Source: Deltaproteobacteria bacterium RBG_13_43_22
GTDB lineage: Bacteria > Desulfobacterota > RBG-13-43-22
Assembly (NCBI GenBank): GCA_001797675.1
Contig: MGQB01000015.1
Location: forward strand, 83,454-147,453
Length of the DNA: 64,000 bases
Direction: 5' to 3'
Shown here: one piece after another, positions 37,365-46,305 of the stretch
Numbering within the stretch: the stretch's first letter is position 1
Layout of the letters: each line of letters opens with the position of its first letter
The notes under the pieces: generated by a model
What the model saw: the letters and a program-made list of their open reading frames with translations, nothing else
What the model was told of the DNA's origin: nothing
Database searches by the model: none
Position numbers and translations under genes: made by a program

Positions 37365-37427
37365 TGATCCAGGAGTCATCGAAAACCCTGGATTCCTGGT
37401 CGCGCTTTACCTGCCCGGAATGACGAT
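37365..37427. repeat. REP-like palindromic piece between nusB and leuS
   Basis: GATCCAGGAGTCATCG is followed by CTGGATTCCTGG and CCCGGAATGACGATC, forming an imperfect inverted repeat related to the element at 31986-32088. Confidence 0.5.
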
Positions 37428-37465
37428 CCTCGATGAGAAAAAGAGAATGGACTGAGCCTCACCCG

Positions 37466-37996
37466 TTATGAATTGATCATAGCTGGTTCAGGGTTCCCCT
37501 CCAGATCGGATTGACCGGATCGTTTCAAAAAAATACTGTCCAGAATGCCATTGATAAAGGCCCCTGACTCTTCCGTACTGTATTTTTTCCCCAGATCAAT
37601 GGCCTCATTAATGGCCACTCGGGGTGGGATGTCGGCACAATAGATCAGCTCAAAGACTGATAATCTCAAAATATTTCGATCCACACCGGACATCCGATCT
37701 ATCCGCCAATTTTCAGCATAATCCTTGATATAATGATCAATGGATTCTTTTTGCTCCCAAACCCCCCGGACCAGGCGGAAAAAAAAGGGGGCAGGGCCTC
37801 CCTGACCTGGAAAATTTTCCAAAAAAACGGATAGGGACTGCTCGAAAGAGTTATAGGGATTCATCTCAATCAGAAAAAGGGCTTGAAGAGCCGCCTCGCG
37901 AGCTTTTCTTCGACTTCCCTTGGAAGCAGTCTTCGGGATATTGGGTATGTCTTTCGTCCTTCCCTTTTCTGAACTTATCTGGACACGGTTATTCAT
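37466..37996 (-). CDS. nusB: Transcription antitermination protein NusB
   Basis: NusB binds boxA RNA with S10 and supports rRNA antitermination. It has 176 aa from the chosen ATG, with an unusually long basic N-terminal tail before the conserved SRRKAREAALQALFLIEMN. Later hallmarks are SGVDRNILRLSVFELIY, VAINEAIDLGKKYS and FINGILDSI. An upstream open stretch is created by the palindromic repeat at 38025-38171 and is not counted. It follows ribH, the common ribH-nusB pairing. Confidence 0.94.
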   Translation of the reverse strand: MNNRVQISSEKGRTKDIPNIPKTASKGSRRKAREAALQALFLIEMNPYNSFEQSLSVFLENFPGQGGPAPFFFRLVRGVWEQKESIDHYIKDYAENWRIDRMSGVDRNILRLSVFELIYCADIPPRVAINEAIDLGKKYSTEESGAFINGILDSIFLKRSGQSDLEGNPEPAMINS

Positions 37997-38024
37997 GATG
38001 CACTCGTAACGAGTCATTAAAGGG

Positions 38025-38171
38025 GACGGCACAGTAAAAAGCCCCAGATGCAAGGCGGGCAAGCCCTGAGGAATGAGGCGTACAAATAAGTACGCCGCCA
38101 TAAGCCCGCCCCGGCGAAAACCGGGGAAGGGTGCAGCGCAACACAGCCAATGAACTTTTTACGATGCCGTC
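38025..38171. repeat. Palindromic MITE-like element, copy 1
   Basis: Ends GACGGCACAGTAAAAAG and CTTTTTACGATGCCGTC are inverted. The inner GCAAGCCCTGAGGAATGAGG and the core palindrome GTAC...GTACGCC are shared with copies at 50903-51015 and 51842-51989. It lies between ribH and nusB and touches the ribH stop codon. Confidence 0.8.
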
Positions 38172-38640
38172 ATTCATGAATCTTCTTTAGTAAATCCACC
38201 ATCTCAATGGCCGCAATGGCCGCACTCCAGCCTTTATTCCCGGCCTTTGAACCAGCCCGTTCAATGGCCTGTTCCAGGGTATCGGTGGTGATTACCCCAA
38301 AAGCCATTGGGATCCCGGTTTCCAGAGAGGCGTTGGCAATGCCTTTGGACACCTCGGCACTGACGTATTCAAAATGAGGGGTTGATCCCCGGATCACCGC
38401 TCCAAGGCAAATAATGGCATCATATTTTTTTTTCAAGGCCAATTGCTTGGCCACCAGGGGGATTTCAAAGGCCCCCGGCACTTTGAAAACAGCCACATCT
38501 TCCTCCTTGGCGCCGTTGCGATTCAAGGCATCCAGTGCTCCTCCAACCAGATGTTCGCCGATAAAATCGTTGAACCTGCTCACCACAAGGGCAAATCGCA
38601 TCCCTTCGGCCTGCAACTTTCCTTCAAATATCCTGGCCAT
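38170..38640 (-). CDS. ribH: 6,7-dimethyl-8-ribityllumazine synthase
   Basis: This riboflavin pathway enzyme condenses the ribityl-aminouracil with dihydroxybutanone phosphate and assembles as an icosahedral or pentameric shell. It has 156 aa. Motifs are [47 protein letters not shown] and [28 protein letters not shown]. It follows ribBA and precedes nusB. The last base pairs overlap the palindromic element. Confidence 0.96.
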   Translation of the reverse strand: MARIFEGKLQAEGMRFALVVSRFNDFIGEHLVGGALDALNRNGAKEEDVAVFKVPGAFEIPLVAKQLALKKKYDAIICLGAVIRGSTPHFEYVSAEVSKGIANASLETGIPMAFGVITTDTLEQAIERAGSKAGNKGWSAAIAAIEMVDLLKKIHE

Positions 38641-38729
38641 CGGCCTTCCTCCTTTTGGGTTCTTAAATTCTCATTCAGAGAATCTACCTCAATCCTTTCT
38701 AATTCGATATTAAGCGCCTTTTAAGAAAC

Positions 38730-38806
38730 GATTCTGGATTCTGGATACTGGTTTTCATCCAGTATCTTTTTGGGCCTTTATCCAGTACCCGGCATCTGGC
38801 ATCTTT
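38730..38806. repeat. Heptad-word hairpin between ribBA and ribH
   Basis: Left words are GATTCTG, GATTCTG and GATACTG; right words are ATCCAGT, ACCCGGC and ATCTGGC. The same word family as at 22023-22122 and 47520-47612. Confidence 0.75.
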
Positions 38807-38809
38807 TAA

Positions 38810-40039
38810 TTATGACTTTGCTGCTCCCACGCCGCCGGAACTTAAATCAAGCAGGTGTCCCATTTTTTGCCGTTTGGTCTTCAGGTAATTGATATTTTCT
38901 TTTTTGGGAAAAATTTCGATAGGCACCCGTTCGGTTACCTGCATGCCGTAGCCTTCCAACCCAATTATTTTCTTTGGGTTATTGGTCATCAAACGCATCT
39001 TCCGAACCCCCAGGTCGGCTAATATCTGGGCCCCGATCCCATAATCCCTCAAATCGGGCTTAAATCCCAGGGCCTCATTAGCCTCGACCGTATCTTTGCC
39101 CTGATCCTGAAGCATATAGGCCCTGAGCTTGTTGACCAGTCCGATCCCTCGTCCCTCCTGATGGATGTATAACAACACCCCGCAACCCTCGTTATTAATC
39201 TTTTTCAGGGCCGCTTTCAGTTGTTCCCCACAATCGCAACGCAGGGATCCGAAGACATCTCCGGTCAGGCATTCGGAATGGACCCGGACCAGGACTTCCT
39301 GCTTGGGGCTGATTTCTCCCTTAACCAGGGCCAGGTGCTGGTGTTCATCCACATCGTTTTCAAAGACGACAGCTTTAAAGGTTCCATACGGGGTTGGTAA
39401 AACCGTCTCCGCCCGGCGGTGAACAAAGGATTCGTTTTGGAAACGGTATTCAATCAGGTCCTGGATGGTAATGATCTTAAGATTGTGTTCCCGGGAAAAG
39501 GACTCCAGGTCCGTCATCCGGGCCATGGTCCCATCATCCTTCATGATTTCGCAAATAACACCAAAGGGTTTTAAACCGGCCAAACGGGCCAGGTCCACAG
39601 AACCTTCGGTCTGCCCGGTCCTGACTAAAACCCCTCCCCTTCGAGCCCTCAGAGGGAAAACATGTCCGGGGCTGACCAGGTCTTCCGATTGAGCCTGGTC
39701 GGCAATAGCCGCCAAAATAGTGGTAGCCCGGTCGGCCGCAGAAATTCCGGTGGTCACCCCTTTGCGGGCCTCAACGGATACGGTAAAGGCGGTCTTTAAA
39801 GAAGAGGTGTTGTGGCGGACCATCATCGGCAACTGTAATTGTTCAATCCTTTCCGGTGTCAGGGAGAGACAAATAAGGCCTCGTCCATATTTTGCCATAA
39901 AATTAATCGCTTCAGGGGTGATCTTCTCGGCCGCCATGGTCAGATCCCCTTCATTTTCCCGATCTTCATCATCGACCAGGATGACCATTTTACCGGCCCG
40001 GATATCTTCCAGGGCATCTTCTATCGTTGAAATAGGCAT
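38810..40039 (-). CDS. ribBA: Bifunctional DHBP synthase/GTP cyclohydrolase II
   Basis: This enzyme makes both riboflavin precursors. It has 409 aa from the ATG with AAGGAG 7 bases upstream. The N-terminal DHBP synthase (about 1-200) has [30 protein letters not shown] and [11 protein letters not shown]. The C-terminal GTP cyclohydrolase II (about 205-400) has the zinc motif [20 protein letters not shown] and [11 protein letters not shown]. Both halves keep their catalytic motifs. It is in a ribD-ribE-ribBA-ribH run. Confidence 0.96.
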   Translation of the reverse strand: MPISTIEDALEDIRAGKMVILVDDEDRENEGDLTMAAEKITPEAINFMAKYGRGLICLSLTPERIEQLQLPMMVRHNTSSLKTAFTVSVEARKGVTTGISAADRATTILAAIADQAQSEDLVSPGHVFPLRARRGGVLVRTGQTEGSVDLARLAGLKPFGVICEIMKDDGTMARMTDLESFSREHNLKIITIQDLIEYRFQNESFVHRRAETVLPTPYGTFKAVVFENDVDEHQHLALVKGEISPKQEVLVRVHSECLTGDVFGSLRCDCGEQLKAALKKINNEGCGVLLYIHQEGRGIGLVNKLRAYMLQDQGKDTVEANEALGFKPDLRDYGIGAQILADLGVRKMRLMTNNPKKIIGLEGYGMQVTERVPIEIFPKKENINYLKTKRQKMGHLLDLSSGGVGAAKS

Positions 40040-40102
40040 AAAACTACTCCTTAATGTTAACAATACTTTTTTAAAAAAATATACCGGAGGGAAAACCGGC
40101 TA

Positions 40103-40162
40103 TGCGTTCCGCGTTACGGGTTAAGAGAAAAAACCTTTAACCCGCAACCCGTAACTCGTAAT
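40103..40162. repeat. Heptad-word hairpin between ribE and ribBA
   Basis: Left words are GCGTTCC, GCGTTAC and GGGTTAA; right words are TTAACCC, GCAACCC and GTAACTC, which pair. Confidence 0.7.
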
Positions 40163-40168
40163 TTATTT

Positions 40169-40825
40169 TCACAAGAATCCATGTTCTCTCAAAAAACGTT
40201 CATTAACCTTGGACTCGGGCATTGATTTATCTTCACCCTTTCGGGACAAAAATTGATAGACATATTTTCCGATCAGGTCGGTTTCCAAATTTACCGCTTC
40301 CCCGATATTTTTCCGGGTCAAAGTGGTTTGGGCAGCGGTATGGGGAATGATGGTCAGGTTAAAATCCTTTTCTCCTACCTGATTAACGGTCAAACTGACC
40401 CCATCGACTGCAATGGATCCCTTTTCCACTATAAAGGGTCTTAATGATTTCGAAAAGGATATTTTTAAGGAAAAAAAACTTTCCTGAAGCTCCTTTTTGA
40501 GAATCCGGCCGGTTCCATCAATATGACCGGTAACCCAGTGACCGCCCAGGCGATCGGAAAGGTGTAAGGCTCTTTCCAGATTGACTTGATCCCCAACCTT
40601 AAGCCCGCCCAGATTGGAACGGGTCAGGGTTTCTTCTGAGATATCAACGGAAAAGGAATCCCCTATCCAGACCGCAGCCGTTAAACAAACCCCATTGACC
40701 GAAATACTTTCTCCCACTTTTTTTTCTTCCCAGAGGAATCCGGGTCTGATCGATAACAGGGCATTATCCCTTTTCTTTTCAATTCGGAGAATTTCCCCCT
40801 GACCTTCAACTAATCCGGTGAACAT
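40169..40825 (-). CDS. ribE: Riboflavin synthase, alpha chain type
   Basis: This enzyme dismutates two lumazine molecules to riboflavin and the aminouracil. It has 218 aa. The N-terminal MFTGLVEGQGEI and the two lumazine-binding repeats (about 1-95 and 96-190) each carry a conserved SISVNGVCLTA- or SIAVDGVSLTV-type motif. GHWVTGHIDGTG links them. It lies between ribD and ribBA. Confidence 0.96.
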   Translation of the reverse strand: MFTGLVEGQGEILRIEKKRDNALLSIRPGFLWEEKKVGESISVNGVCLTAAVWIGDSFSVDISEETLTRSNLGGLKVGDQVNLERALHLSDRLGGHWVTGHIDGTGRILKKELQESFFSLKISFSKSLRPFIVEKGSIAVDGVSLTVNQVGEKDFNLTIIPHTAAQTTLTRKNIGEAVNLETDLIGKYVYQFLSRKGEDKSMPESKVNERFLREHGFL

Positions 40826-40844
40826 GCTCTTCTATGACCTGTTA

Positions 40845-41034
40845 GGAGTTTCGAGTTGCGGGTTACGGGTTATTGGTTTGGCCATGAGGCTAAGTCCTGG
40901 ATACCCGACCCCTGATGCCGGATTAAAATAACTACGATCAATTGACTAACGGTTATGTGTTTTTTATCCTGTATCTTGTATCCTGCATCCTGCATCATTT
41001 TTCCTAATGCCTCGTGCCTCTTGCCCATTGCCTG
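40845..41034. repeat. Heptad-word arrays between ribD and ribE
   Basis: Several 7-base arrays fill this spacer: GAGTTTC, GAGTTGC, GGGTTAC (40845-40872); then TCCTGTA, TCTTGTA, TCCTGCA (about 40967-40998); then TGCCTCG, TGCCTCT, TGCCCAT (about 41008-41030). It is the clearest case in which three different word families sit in one spacer. Confidence 0.7.
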
Positions 41035-41047
41035 TTTTTTTATTATC

Positions 41048-42154
41048 TCACGTTTCCGGATAGGCTTCCACTAAAATATCCCCGGCCCAGGATTTAACCT
41101 TCATCTCTTTAAATCTCAAGGCCTCGGATATACTGGCCGCTCCTATCCCGCCGATCATCCCTTTGGCCTTTCGTCCGCCGATTAGACAGGGGGTTATAAA
41201 AACGACCAGCTTATCCGCCTGCCGTTCATCAAGAAATGCGCCATAGACCTCTGCCCCTCCTTCCACCAAAAGGCTGGTTATTCCTTTCTTCCCCAAAAGG
41301 GTCATCATCTTTTTGATGGAGATGTGCCCATCCCGGCAGGGTAAAGAGAGGATTTCCACCCCCTTCTTTTCGATGGCCTGTCTTTTATCAGACACCACTT
41401 TTCCCCCGGTTATAATCACGGTCTTTGCGGGACCTTTCAGGATTCGAGCTTTCAGAGGAATTCGCAATCGGGGATCAAGGACGATCCGTAAGGGATCTTT
41501 GATCTTTCCTCGGGGTAGCCGAACGGTCAACCATGGATCATCTTTAACCACGGTCCCGATACCCACCAGAACTCCGTCTACCTGGTTTCGGATCCCATGG
41601 ACCAAGAGGCGGGACTTTTCGTTGCTGATCCATTTTGAATCGCCGGTCCGGGTGGCAATCCGGCCGTCGAGACTGACAGCCGCCTTCAAGATGACAAAAG
41701 GAAGACCGGTTTTAATCCACTTAATATAGACTTCATTCAGACGCCGACAATCCTCTTCCAGAACCCCTTGGACCACATCGATCCCCCGTGAACTAAGCCA
41801 ATCAGCCCCACGCCCTGCTACAGCCGGATTGGGGTCGGCCATCCCAAAAACCACCTTTCTTATTCCGCTTTCCAGGATGGCCTGGGTACAGGGAGGGGTT
41901 CGACCGAAATGATTGCAGGGTTCCAGGCTGATATACAGGGTTGCTCCCCTGGCTTTTTCGCCGGCCTGAGCGAGAGCGATCGGTTCGGCGTGGGGACCAC
42001 CGGCCTTTTGATGAAACCCCTGTCCGACAACCATCCCTTTTCGGACCACCACCGCTCCGACCACCGGATTTGGAGAAGTCCGTCCCAGCCCTTTTCGGGC
42101 CAGCCGTAAGGCCATTTTCATGTATTGGATATCTTTTGGAGCAAACGAGGGCAT
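41048..42154 (-). CDS. ribD: Bifunctional riboflavin deaminase/reductase
   Basis: This enzyme deaminates diaminohydroxyphosphoribosyl-aminopyrimidine and reduces the ribose side chain. It has about 368 aa. The N-terminal deaminase (1-145) has the zinc motifs PHAEPIAL and SLEPCNHFGRTPPC. The C-terminal reductase (about 150-365) has LKAAVSLDGRIATRTGDSKW and LLVEGGAEVYGAF. The start is uncertain: an ATG at 42154 without a good ribosome binding site is used, and another ATG lies 11 codons in. It heads the riboflavin gene run. Confidence 0.94.
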   Translation of the reverse strand: MPSFAPKDIQYMKMALRLARKGLGRTSPNPVVGAVVVRKGMVVGQGFHQKAGGPHAEPIALAQAGEKARGATLYISLEPCNHFGRTPPCTQAILESGIRKVVFGMADPNPAVAGRGADWLSSRGIDVVQGVLEEDCRRLNEVYIKWIKTGLPFVILKAAVSLDGRIATRTGDSKWISNEKSRLLVHGIRNQVDGVLVGIGTVVKDDPWLTVRLPRGKIKDPLRIVLDPRLRIPLKARILKGPAKTVIITGGKVVSDKRQAIEKKGVEILSLPCRDGHISIKKMMTLLGKKGITSLLVEGGAEVYGAFLDERQADKLVVFITPCLIGGRKAKGMIGGIGAASISEALRFKEMKVKSWAGDILVEAYPET

Positions 42155-42157
42155 AGT

Positions 42158-42237
42158 AGCGGCAAGTGGCAAACGTCAAGTGGCAAGAGACAAAAACATT
42201 TTAGAATTTTTCGTCAATCGTCACTCGTCACTTTTTC
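42158..42237. repeat. Heptad-word hairpin between nrdR and ribD
   Basis: Left words are GCGGCAA, GTGGCAA and ACGTCAA; right words are TCGTCAA, TCGTCAC and TCGTCAC. The right arm runs into the 3' end of nrdR. Confidence 0.65.
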
Positions 42238-42716
42238 TTTTTTTTTGTTTCCTTCTTCTTGCGGCTTTCCAACAGTTCCTTCAGTTCCTGTACAAAGTCT
42301 CCCGGATCCTTAAATTGGCGGTACACCGAGGCAAATCGCACATAGGCCACGTCGTCCCACTCATGGAGCTTGGCCATGACCCTTTCACCGATCTCCGAAG
42401 TGGCAATCTCCTTACGTCCGGAATCCTGAAAAGACTGCTCCAATAAATCAATAAATTCTTCGATAGCCTCGACACTAATCGGACGCTTCTGACAGGCCAG
42501 TTGAATCCCTTCGGCGATCTTTTCTCGTTGAAAAGGCTCCCTCCGTCCATCTTTTTTTATCACCACCGGGTGGATCTCTTCCACTTTCTCATAGGTCGTA
42601 AACCGGCGCTGACAGGCATCACATTCTCTTCGTCGCCGGATCATAATCCCTTCCCGGCTGAGCCTTGAATCAACGACTTTATTATTAAAGGAACCGCAAT
42701 AAGGACACTTCATCAA
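42228..42716 (-). CDS. nrdR: Transcriptional repressor NrdR
   Basis: This zinc-ribbon/ATP-cone repressor controls ribonucleotide reductase genes. It has 162 aa. The zinc ribbon MKCPYCGSFNNKV ... RRRECDACQRRFTTYE is at 2-50 and the ATP cone about 48-140 (VIKKDGRREPFQREKI). The C-terminal tail is strongly basic, ending in a run of Lys. It directly follows the dCMP deaminase gene (start next to its stop), a sensible pairing in deoxynucleotide supply. Confidence 0.95.
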   Translation of the reverse strand: MMKCPYCGSFNNKVVDSRLSREGIMIRRRRECDACQRRFTTYEKVEEIHPVVIKKDGRREPFQREKIAEGIQLACQKRPISVEAIEEFIDLLEQSFQDSGRKEIATSEIGERVMAKLHEWDDVAYVRFASVYRQFKDPGDFVQELKELLESRKKKETKKKKK

Positions 42717-43175
42717 TCAATCCTTTCCGGAAAATTGAATCACTGGAATCTGGGCGGCTCTCAACAAGGCATCGGAAAGGGTATCGGAATAGCCTTCCCG
42801 ATAAAATATTTCCCTTATTCCGGCGTTAATCAGCATCTTGGAGCAGATGACACACGGGAGGTTGGTGCAATACAGGGTCGATCCCTCAATAGATACGCCA
42901 TAATAAGCGGCCTGGATGATCACATTCTGTTCGGCATGGATGCCCCGGCACAATTCATGCCGTTCCCCGGAGGGGATTCCTTCCTGTTCCCTTAAACATC
43001 CCACATCCAGACAATGGGGAATCCCGGAGGGCGCACCATTGTATCCGGTAGCCAGTATCCTTTTGCCTTTAACAGCCACAGCCCCAACACGACGCCGTAA
43101 GCAGGTTGAACGGCGTGCTACTAGATCGGCAATATCCATAAAATAAACCGGCCAAGGGGGCCGCTGGGCCATCAT
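42717..43175 (-). CDS. Deoxycytidylate (dCMP) deaminase family protein
   Basis: This zinc enzyme would convert dCMP to dUMP for thymidylate synthesis. It has about 152 aa. The zinc motif is HAEQN near residue 82 with [13 protein letters not shown] near 103-115. [23 protein letters not shown] is typical of ComEB/dCMP deaminases. An alternative ATG at 43208 would overlap the rpiB end by 17 bases; the inner start ([13 protein letters not shown]) fits family length better. It is followed without a gap by nrdR. Confidence 0.9.
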   Translation of the reverse strand: MMAQRPPWPVYFMDIADLVARRSTCLRRRVGAVAVKGKRILATGYNGAPSGIPHCLDVGCLREQEGIPSGERHELCRGIHAEQNVIIQAAYYGVSIEGSTLYCTNLPCVICSKMLINAGIREIFYREGYSDTLSDALLRAAQIPVIQFSGKD

Positions 43176-43191
43176 TTTCCCATTCCCCCGA

Positions 43192-43650
43192 TCATGAACA
43201 GCCGCCATCCATTTTTTTAATCCGTCTCAGATGCCGTCCTTTTTCAAAAGTGGTTTCCATAAAGGTCTGCACAATCGCCTGGGCCAAACCGAACCCGACG
43301 ACCCGGCTCCCCAAAGCCAGAATATTGGCATTATTATGCGCCCTGGCCATTCGGGCGGTATATAGGTCATTGCAAAGGGCGGCGCGGACTCCGGATAGCC
43401 GATTGGCGGTAATGGACATACCGATACCGGTTCCACAGATCAAGAGGCCGAAAGTCGCTCGGCCTTTAGAAACCGCTTGAGCTACTTTGAAGGCAAAGTC
43501 GGGGTAATCCACCGATTCACTGCTGAATGTCCCTACATCTTTCCAACGGACACCCTGGGCCGAAAGGGGTTTCAGGAGCAATTCCTTTAATTCGAATCCG
43601 GCATGATCGGCACCGATCATCAGATCAATTTTCTTTTTTTTCTCAGGCAT
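43192..43650 (-). CDS. rpiB: Ribose-5-phosphate isomerase B
   Basis: This enzyme interconverts ribose 5-phosphate and ribulose 5-phosphate. It has 152 aa of the RpiB/LacAB family. Conserved segments are [11 protein letters not shown], the active-site [16 protein letters not shown] (catalytic Cys), and [29 protein letters not shown]. Its start overlaps the fabF 3' end by 8 bases. A supply of ribulose 5-phosphate for riboflavin synthesis downstream is a plausible benefit of this position (inference). Confidence 0.95.
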   Translation of the reverse strand: MPEKKKKIDLMIGADHAGFELKELLLKPLSAQGVRWKDVGTFSSESVDYPDFAFKVAQAVSKGRATFGLLICGTGIGMSITANRLSGVRAALCNDLYTARMARAHNNANILALGSRVVGFGLAQAIVQTFMETTFEKGRHLRRIKKMDGGCS

Positions 43651-44887
43651 ACTTTTTAAAGATTAAGACGGCATTGGTTCCCCCAAAGCCGAAAGAATTG
43701 GTCATGGCAGCACTTACCTCGGTTTTCCGAGCCTTAAGAGGTACATAATCCAGGTCGCATTGGGGGTCCGGATTATCCAAATTGATCGTTGGCGGGATAA
43801 GGCCTTCCTGGATAGCCAAAACGGTGAAAACCGATTCCACGCCTCCGGCACCACCCAGCATGTGTCCGGTCATGGATTTGGTGGAGCTGACGGCCAGATT
43901 GGTGCTGTGGTCCTTAAAAACAGCTTTGATGGCCATGGTTTCAGCCGCATCATTTAAGTCGGTTGAGGTCCCATGGGCATTGATATATTGAACCTCCTCT
44001 GGTTTCATCCCGGCATCATCCAGGGCCATCTGCATACAACGAATAGCCCCGTCGCCGTCCGGAGAAGGGGCGGTCATATGATAAGCGTCCCCGGTCAAAC
44101 CATAACCCACGATTTCCCCCAGAATCGGAGCCCCCCGTTCCAAAGCAAACTCCAATTCTTCCAGGATCATGATGCCGCTGCCTTCGGCCATGACAAATCC
44201 ATCCCGGTCCTTGTCAAAGGGTCGGGAGGCCTTTTCCGGTTCCTCGTTCCGGGTGGAAAGGGCTCGCATGGCATTGAATCCACCCACGGCCAAGGGAGTA
44301 ATCACCGCTTCAACCCCGCCGCAGATCATGGCCTTGGCCGCTCCTCTTTGAATCAGTTTGAATGAGTCCCCGATGGCGTGGTTGCCGGCCGCACAAGCGG
44401 TCTCGATCGATAAATTTGGTCCCTTAGCCCCATATTCTATGGCGATCTGACCCGGAGCCATATTGGCGATCAACATGGGGATAAAAAAAGGGCTGATCCG
44501 GTCCGGACTCCCACCGCGAGCGAGCATGGCGGCATGGGTGTCTTCAATGGTCCGGAGTCCTCCCAATCCGCAACCGGTCATGACGCCGACTTGAGGGGCC
44601 AATTCAGGGGTAATCTTCAAACTGGATTGTTCCATGGCCATCCGAGCCGCACCCAGGGCATAATGAACAAAGACATCCAGCCGTTTGATCAACTTCTGGG
44701 GAATAAACTCCTCGGGTTTAAACCCCTTGATCTCTCCAGCTATCCGGGTGCGATAGTTACTGGCATCAAAACGGGTGATCGGACCGATCCCCGACTTGCC
44801 CAGACAAAGATTTTCCCAGGTTTCCTTCACGCCAATGCCGATTGGGGTCACCAGACCCAAACCCGTAACAACAACTCTTTTTCTCAA
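43643..44887 (-). CDS. fabF: 3-oxoacyl-ACP synthase II
   Basis: This elongating ketosynthase of fatty acid synthesis has 414 aa. The catalytic triad lies in IETACAAGNHAIG (Cys near 163), NAHGTSTDLND and SSTKSMTGHMLGGAGGVE (His). The start is TTG with AGGAG 9 bases upstream. It follows acpP by 36 bases and overlaps rpiB. No fabH is seen in the window, so chain initiation must be encoded elsewhere or done differently. Confidence 0.96.
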   Translation of the reverse strand: MRKRVVVTGLGLVTPIGIGVKETWENLCLGKSGIGPITRFDASNYRTRIAGEIKGFKPEEFIPQKLIKRLDVFVHYALGAARMAMEQSSLKITPELAPQVGVMTGCGLGGLRTIEDTHAAMLARGGSPDRISPFFIPMLIANMAPGQIAIEYGAKGPNLSIETACAAGNHAIGDSFKLIQRGAAKAMICGGVEAVITPLAVGGFNAMRALSTRNEEPEKASRPFDKDRDGFVMAEGSGIMILEELEFALERGAPILGEIVGYGLTGDAYHMTAPSPDGDGAIRCMQMALDDAGMKPEEVQYINAHGTSTDLNDAAETMAIKAVFKDHSTNLAVSSTKSMTGHMLGGAGGVESVFTVLAIQEGLIPPTINLDNPDPQCDLDYVPLKARKTEVSAAMTNSFGFGGTNAVLIFKKYA

Positions 44888-44923
44888 AACTTGGTCTCCT
44901 GTTGGGATGAAATTTACGCTTCG

Positions 44924-45157
44924 CTATTGGGTGTGCTCTTTAATAAAATCAATAGCATTTTGGACGGTTTTAATCTTCTCGGCATCCTCGTCGGCTATGG
45001 AAATATTAAAGGCCTCCTCCATGGCCATAATCATCTCCACCAAGTCCAGGGAATCGGCCCCCAGGTCATCTACAAAAGAGGCCTGGAGCACTACATCCTC
45101 TTCAGCAACACTCAACTGTTCACAAATAATTGATTTTACTTTTTCTTCAATGTTCAT
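44924..45157 (-). CDS. acpP: Acyl carrier protein
   Basis: This 77-aa acidic helical protein carries acyl chains on phosphopantetheine attached to the Ser of [10 protein letters not shown] (near residue 38). It lies between fabG and fabF as in most bacteria. The ribosome binding site is GGAGAG. It is a fatty-acid-type ACP by context and sequence. Confidence 0.96.
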   Translation of the reverse strand: MNIEEKVKSIICEQLSVAEEDVVLQASFVDDLGADSLDLVEMIMAMEEAFNISIADEDAEKIKTVQNAIDFIKEHTQ

Positions 45158-45317
45158 AGGTAATTACTCTCCTTTCAATATTTTTTCTTCATAAAGGATC
45201 TGCTGTCGGTCTTGGGCCTTCAACCTTTTCTTCATTATTCTTTTTTCTAAATATATCTTCTGGTGATCTTCAGGCAATCATACATAAACTGCAATGAACA
45301 ATCTGTCCAGTAAATTC

Positions 45318-45428
45318 AAATAACAGGGTTCCAGGAGCCAAGGGTTCAGGGATTCAAGTAGTTTTTATTACAGCCTTTATTTCCCTCCCAGGAATCCTTT
45401 GCTTCTGGACCCCTTGAATCCTTTTTTT
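45318..45428. repeat. Word-repeat hairpin between fabG and acpP
   Basis: Left words include GGGTTCCA, GGAGCCAA and GGGATTCAA; the right side has CCAGGAATCC and CCCCTTGAATCC. It belongs with the hairpins at 23310, 34615 and 63110. Confidence 0.65.
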
Positions 45429-46174
45429 TACATATACATCCCACCGCTGATATGGATGACTTGGCCGGTAATATAGTCGGAGGCCTTGGAGACCAGGAAG
45501 GCCGCCAATTCGGCCACCTCTTCGGGTTGCCCGCTCCGGCCCATAGGGATCAAACGCAAAAATTCCTGACGGACCTGTTCCGGCAATACGGCGGTCATTT
45601 CAGTTTCAATAAATCCCGGGGCGATGGCGTTTACCTGAATCCCCCTAGCCGCCACCTCTTTGGCCACTGATTTAGTGAATCCGATGATACCGGCCTTGGA
45701 AGCGGCATAATTGGCTTGGCCTGCATTACCCATGACCCCGGACACGGAAGCGATATTGACGATCTTGCCCGATTTATTCCTGATCATGGACCGGATCACC
45801 GCCTGAGTGCAATTAAAGACCCCTTTCAGGTTGATGCCCATTACCCGATCCCAATCTTCTTCTTTCATTCGCATCAGCAAGGAATCCTTGGTAATCCCGG
45901 CATTGTTGATCAACACATCGATTCGGCCCCATTCCTTCTGCAACCCGTCGATTTGGGATTGGACCTCCTGAAAATCAGCCACGCTAAAAAAACAAATTTT
46001 TCCCCTGGCCCCTTTGGCCTCCACATCCCGCAAGGTCTGTTCGGCCATAGCCGGCTCGGGATCATAATGGTTTAAAAGCAAAACCGTTTCCGACCCGGCC
46101 AGTTGCAGGGCGATAGCCCGGCCGATCCCCCGAGAGGCGCCGGTGATTAAGACAACCCTTTGATCTTCATTCAT
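45428..46174 (-). CDS. fabG: 3-oxoacyl-ACP reductase
   Basis: This NADPH-dependent short-chain dehydrogenase of fatty acid elongation has 248 aa from the ATG with AAGGA 8 bases upstream. The cofactor motif is TGASRGIGRAIA. NNAG (near 88-91), the catalytic Ser in NIASVSGVMG and YAASK (Tyr, Lys) follow, and the C-terminal ISGGMYM is typical. It precedes acpP-fabF, and the upstream neighbour is etfA rather than fabD. Confidence 0.95.
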   Translation of the reverse strand: MNEDQRVVLITGASRGIGRAIALQLAGSETVLLLNHYDPEPAMAEQTLRDVEAKGARGKICFFSVADFQEVQSQIDGLQKEWGRIDVLINNAGITKDSLLMRMKEEDWDRVMGINLKGVFNCTQAVIRSMIRNKSGKIVNIASVSGVMGNAGQANYAASKAGIIGFTKSVAKEVAARGIQVNAIAPGFIETEMTAVLPEQVRQEFLRLIPMGRSGQPEEVAELAAFLVSKASDYITGQVIHISGGMYM

Positions 46175-46195
46175 GCTGGAATCCTTTTCTAATAA

Positions 46196-46303
46196 ATCCT
46201 GGATAGCGGTTTCTGGATGCTGGATAAAAACAAAACACGATACTGGATGATTAAAACAAGGCAAGACTGATTTTATCTGTTATCTTAGTATCCGGTATCT
46301 GAA
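46196..46303. repeat. Heptad-word hairpin between etfA and fabG
   Basis: Left words are GGATAGC, GGTTTCT and GGATGCT; right words are ATCTGTT and ATCCGGT. The two arms pair imperfectly. Confidence 0.6.
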
Positions 46304-46305
46304 TT

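Noticed and set aside
37989..38177. Small minus-strand frame similar to another at 51806-52024
   Set aside because: Both run through copies of the same palindromic element. Their similarity reflects the repeat, not a protein family.
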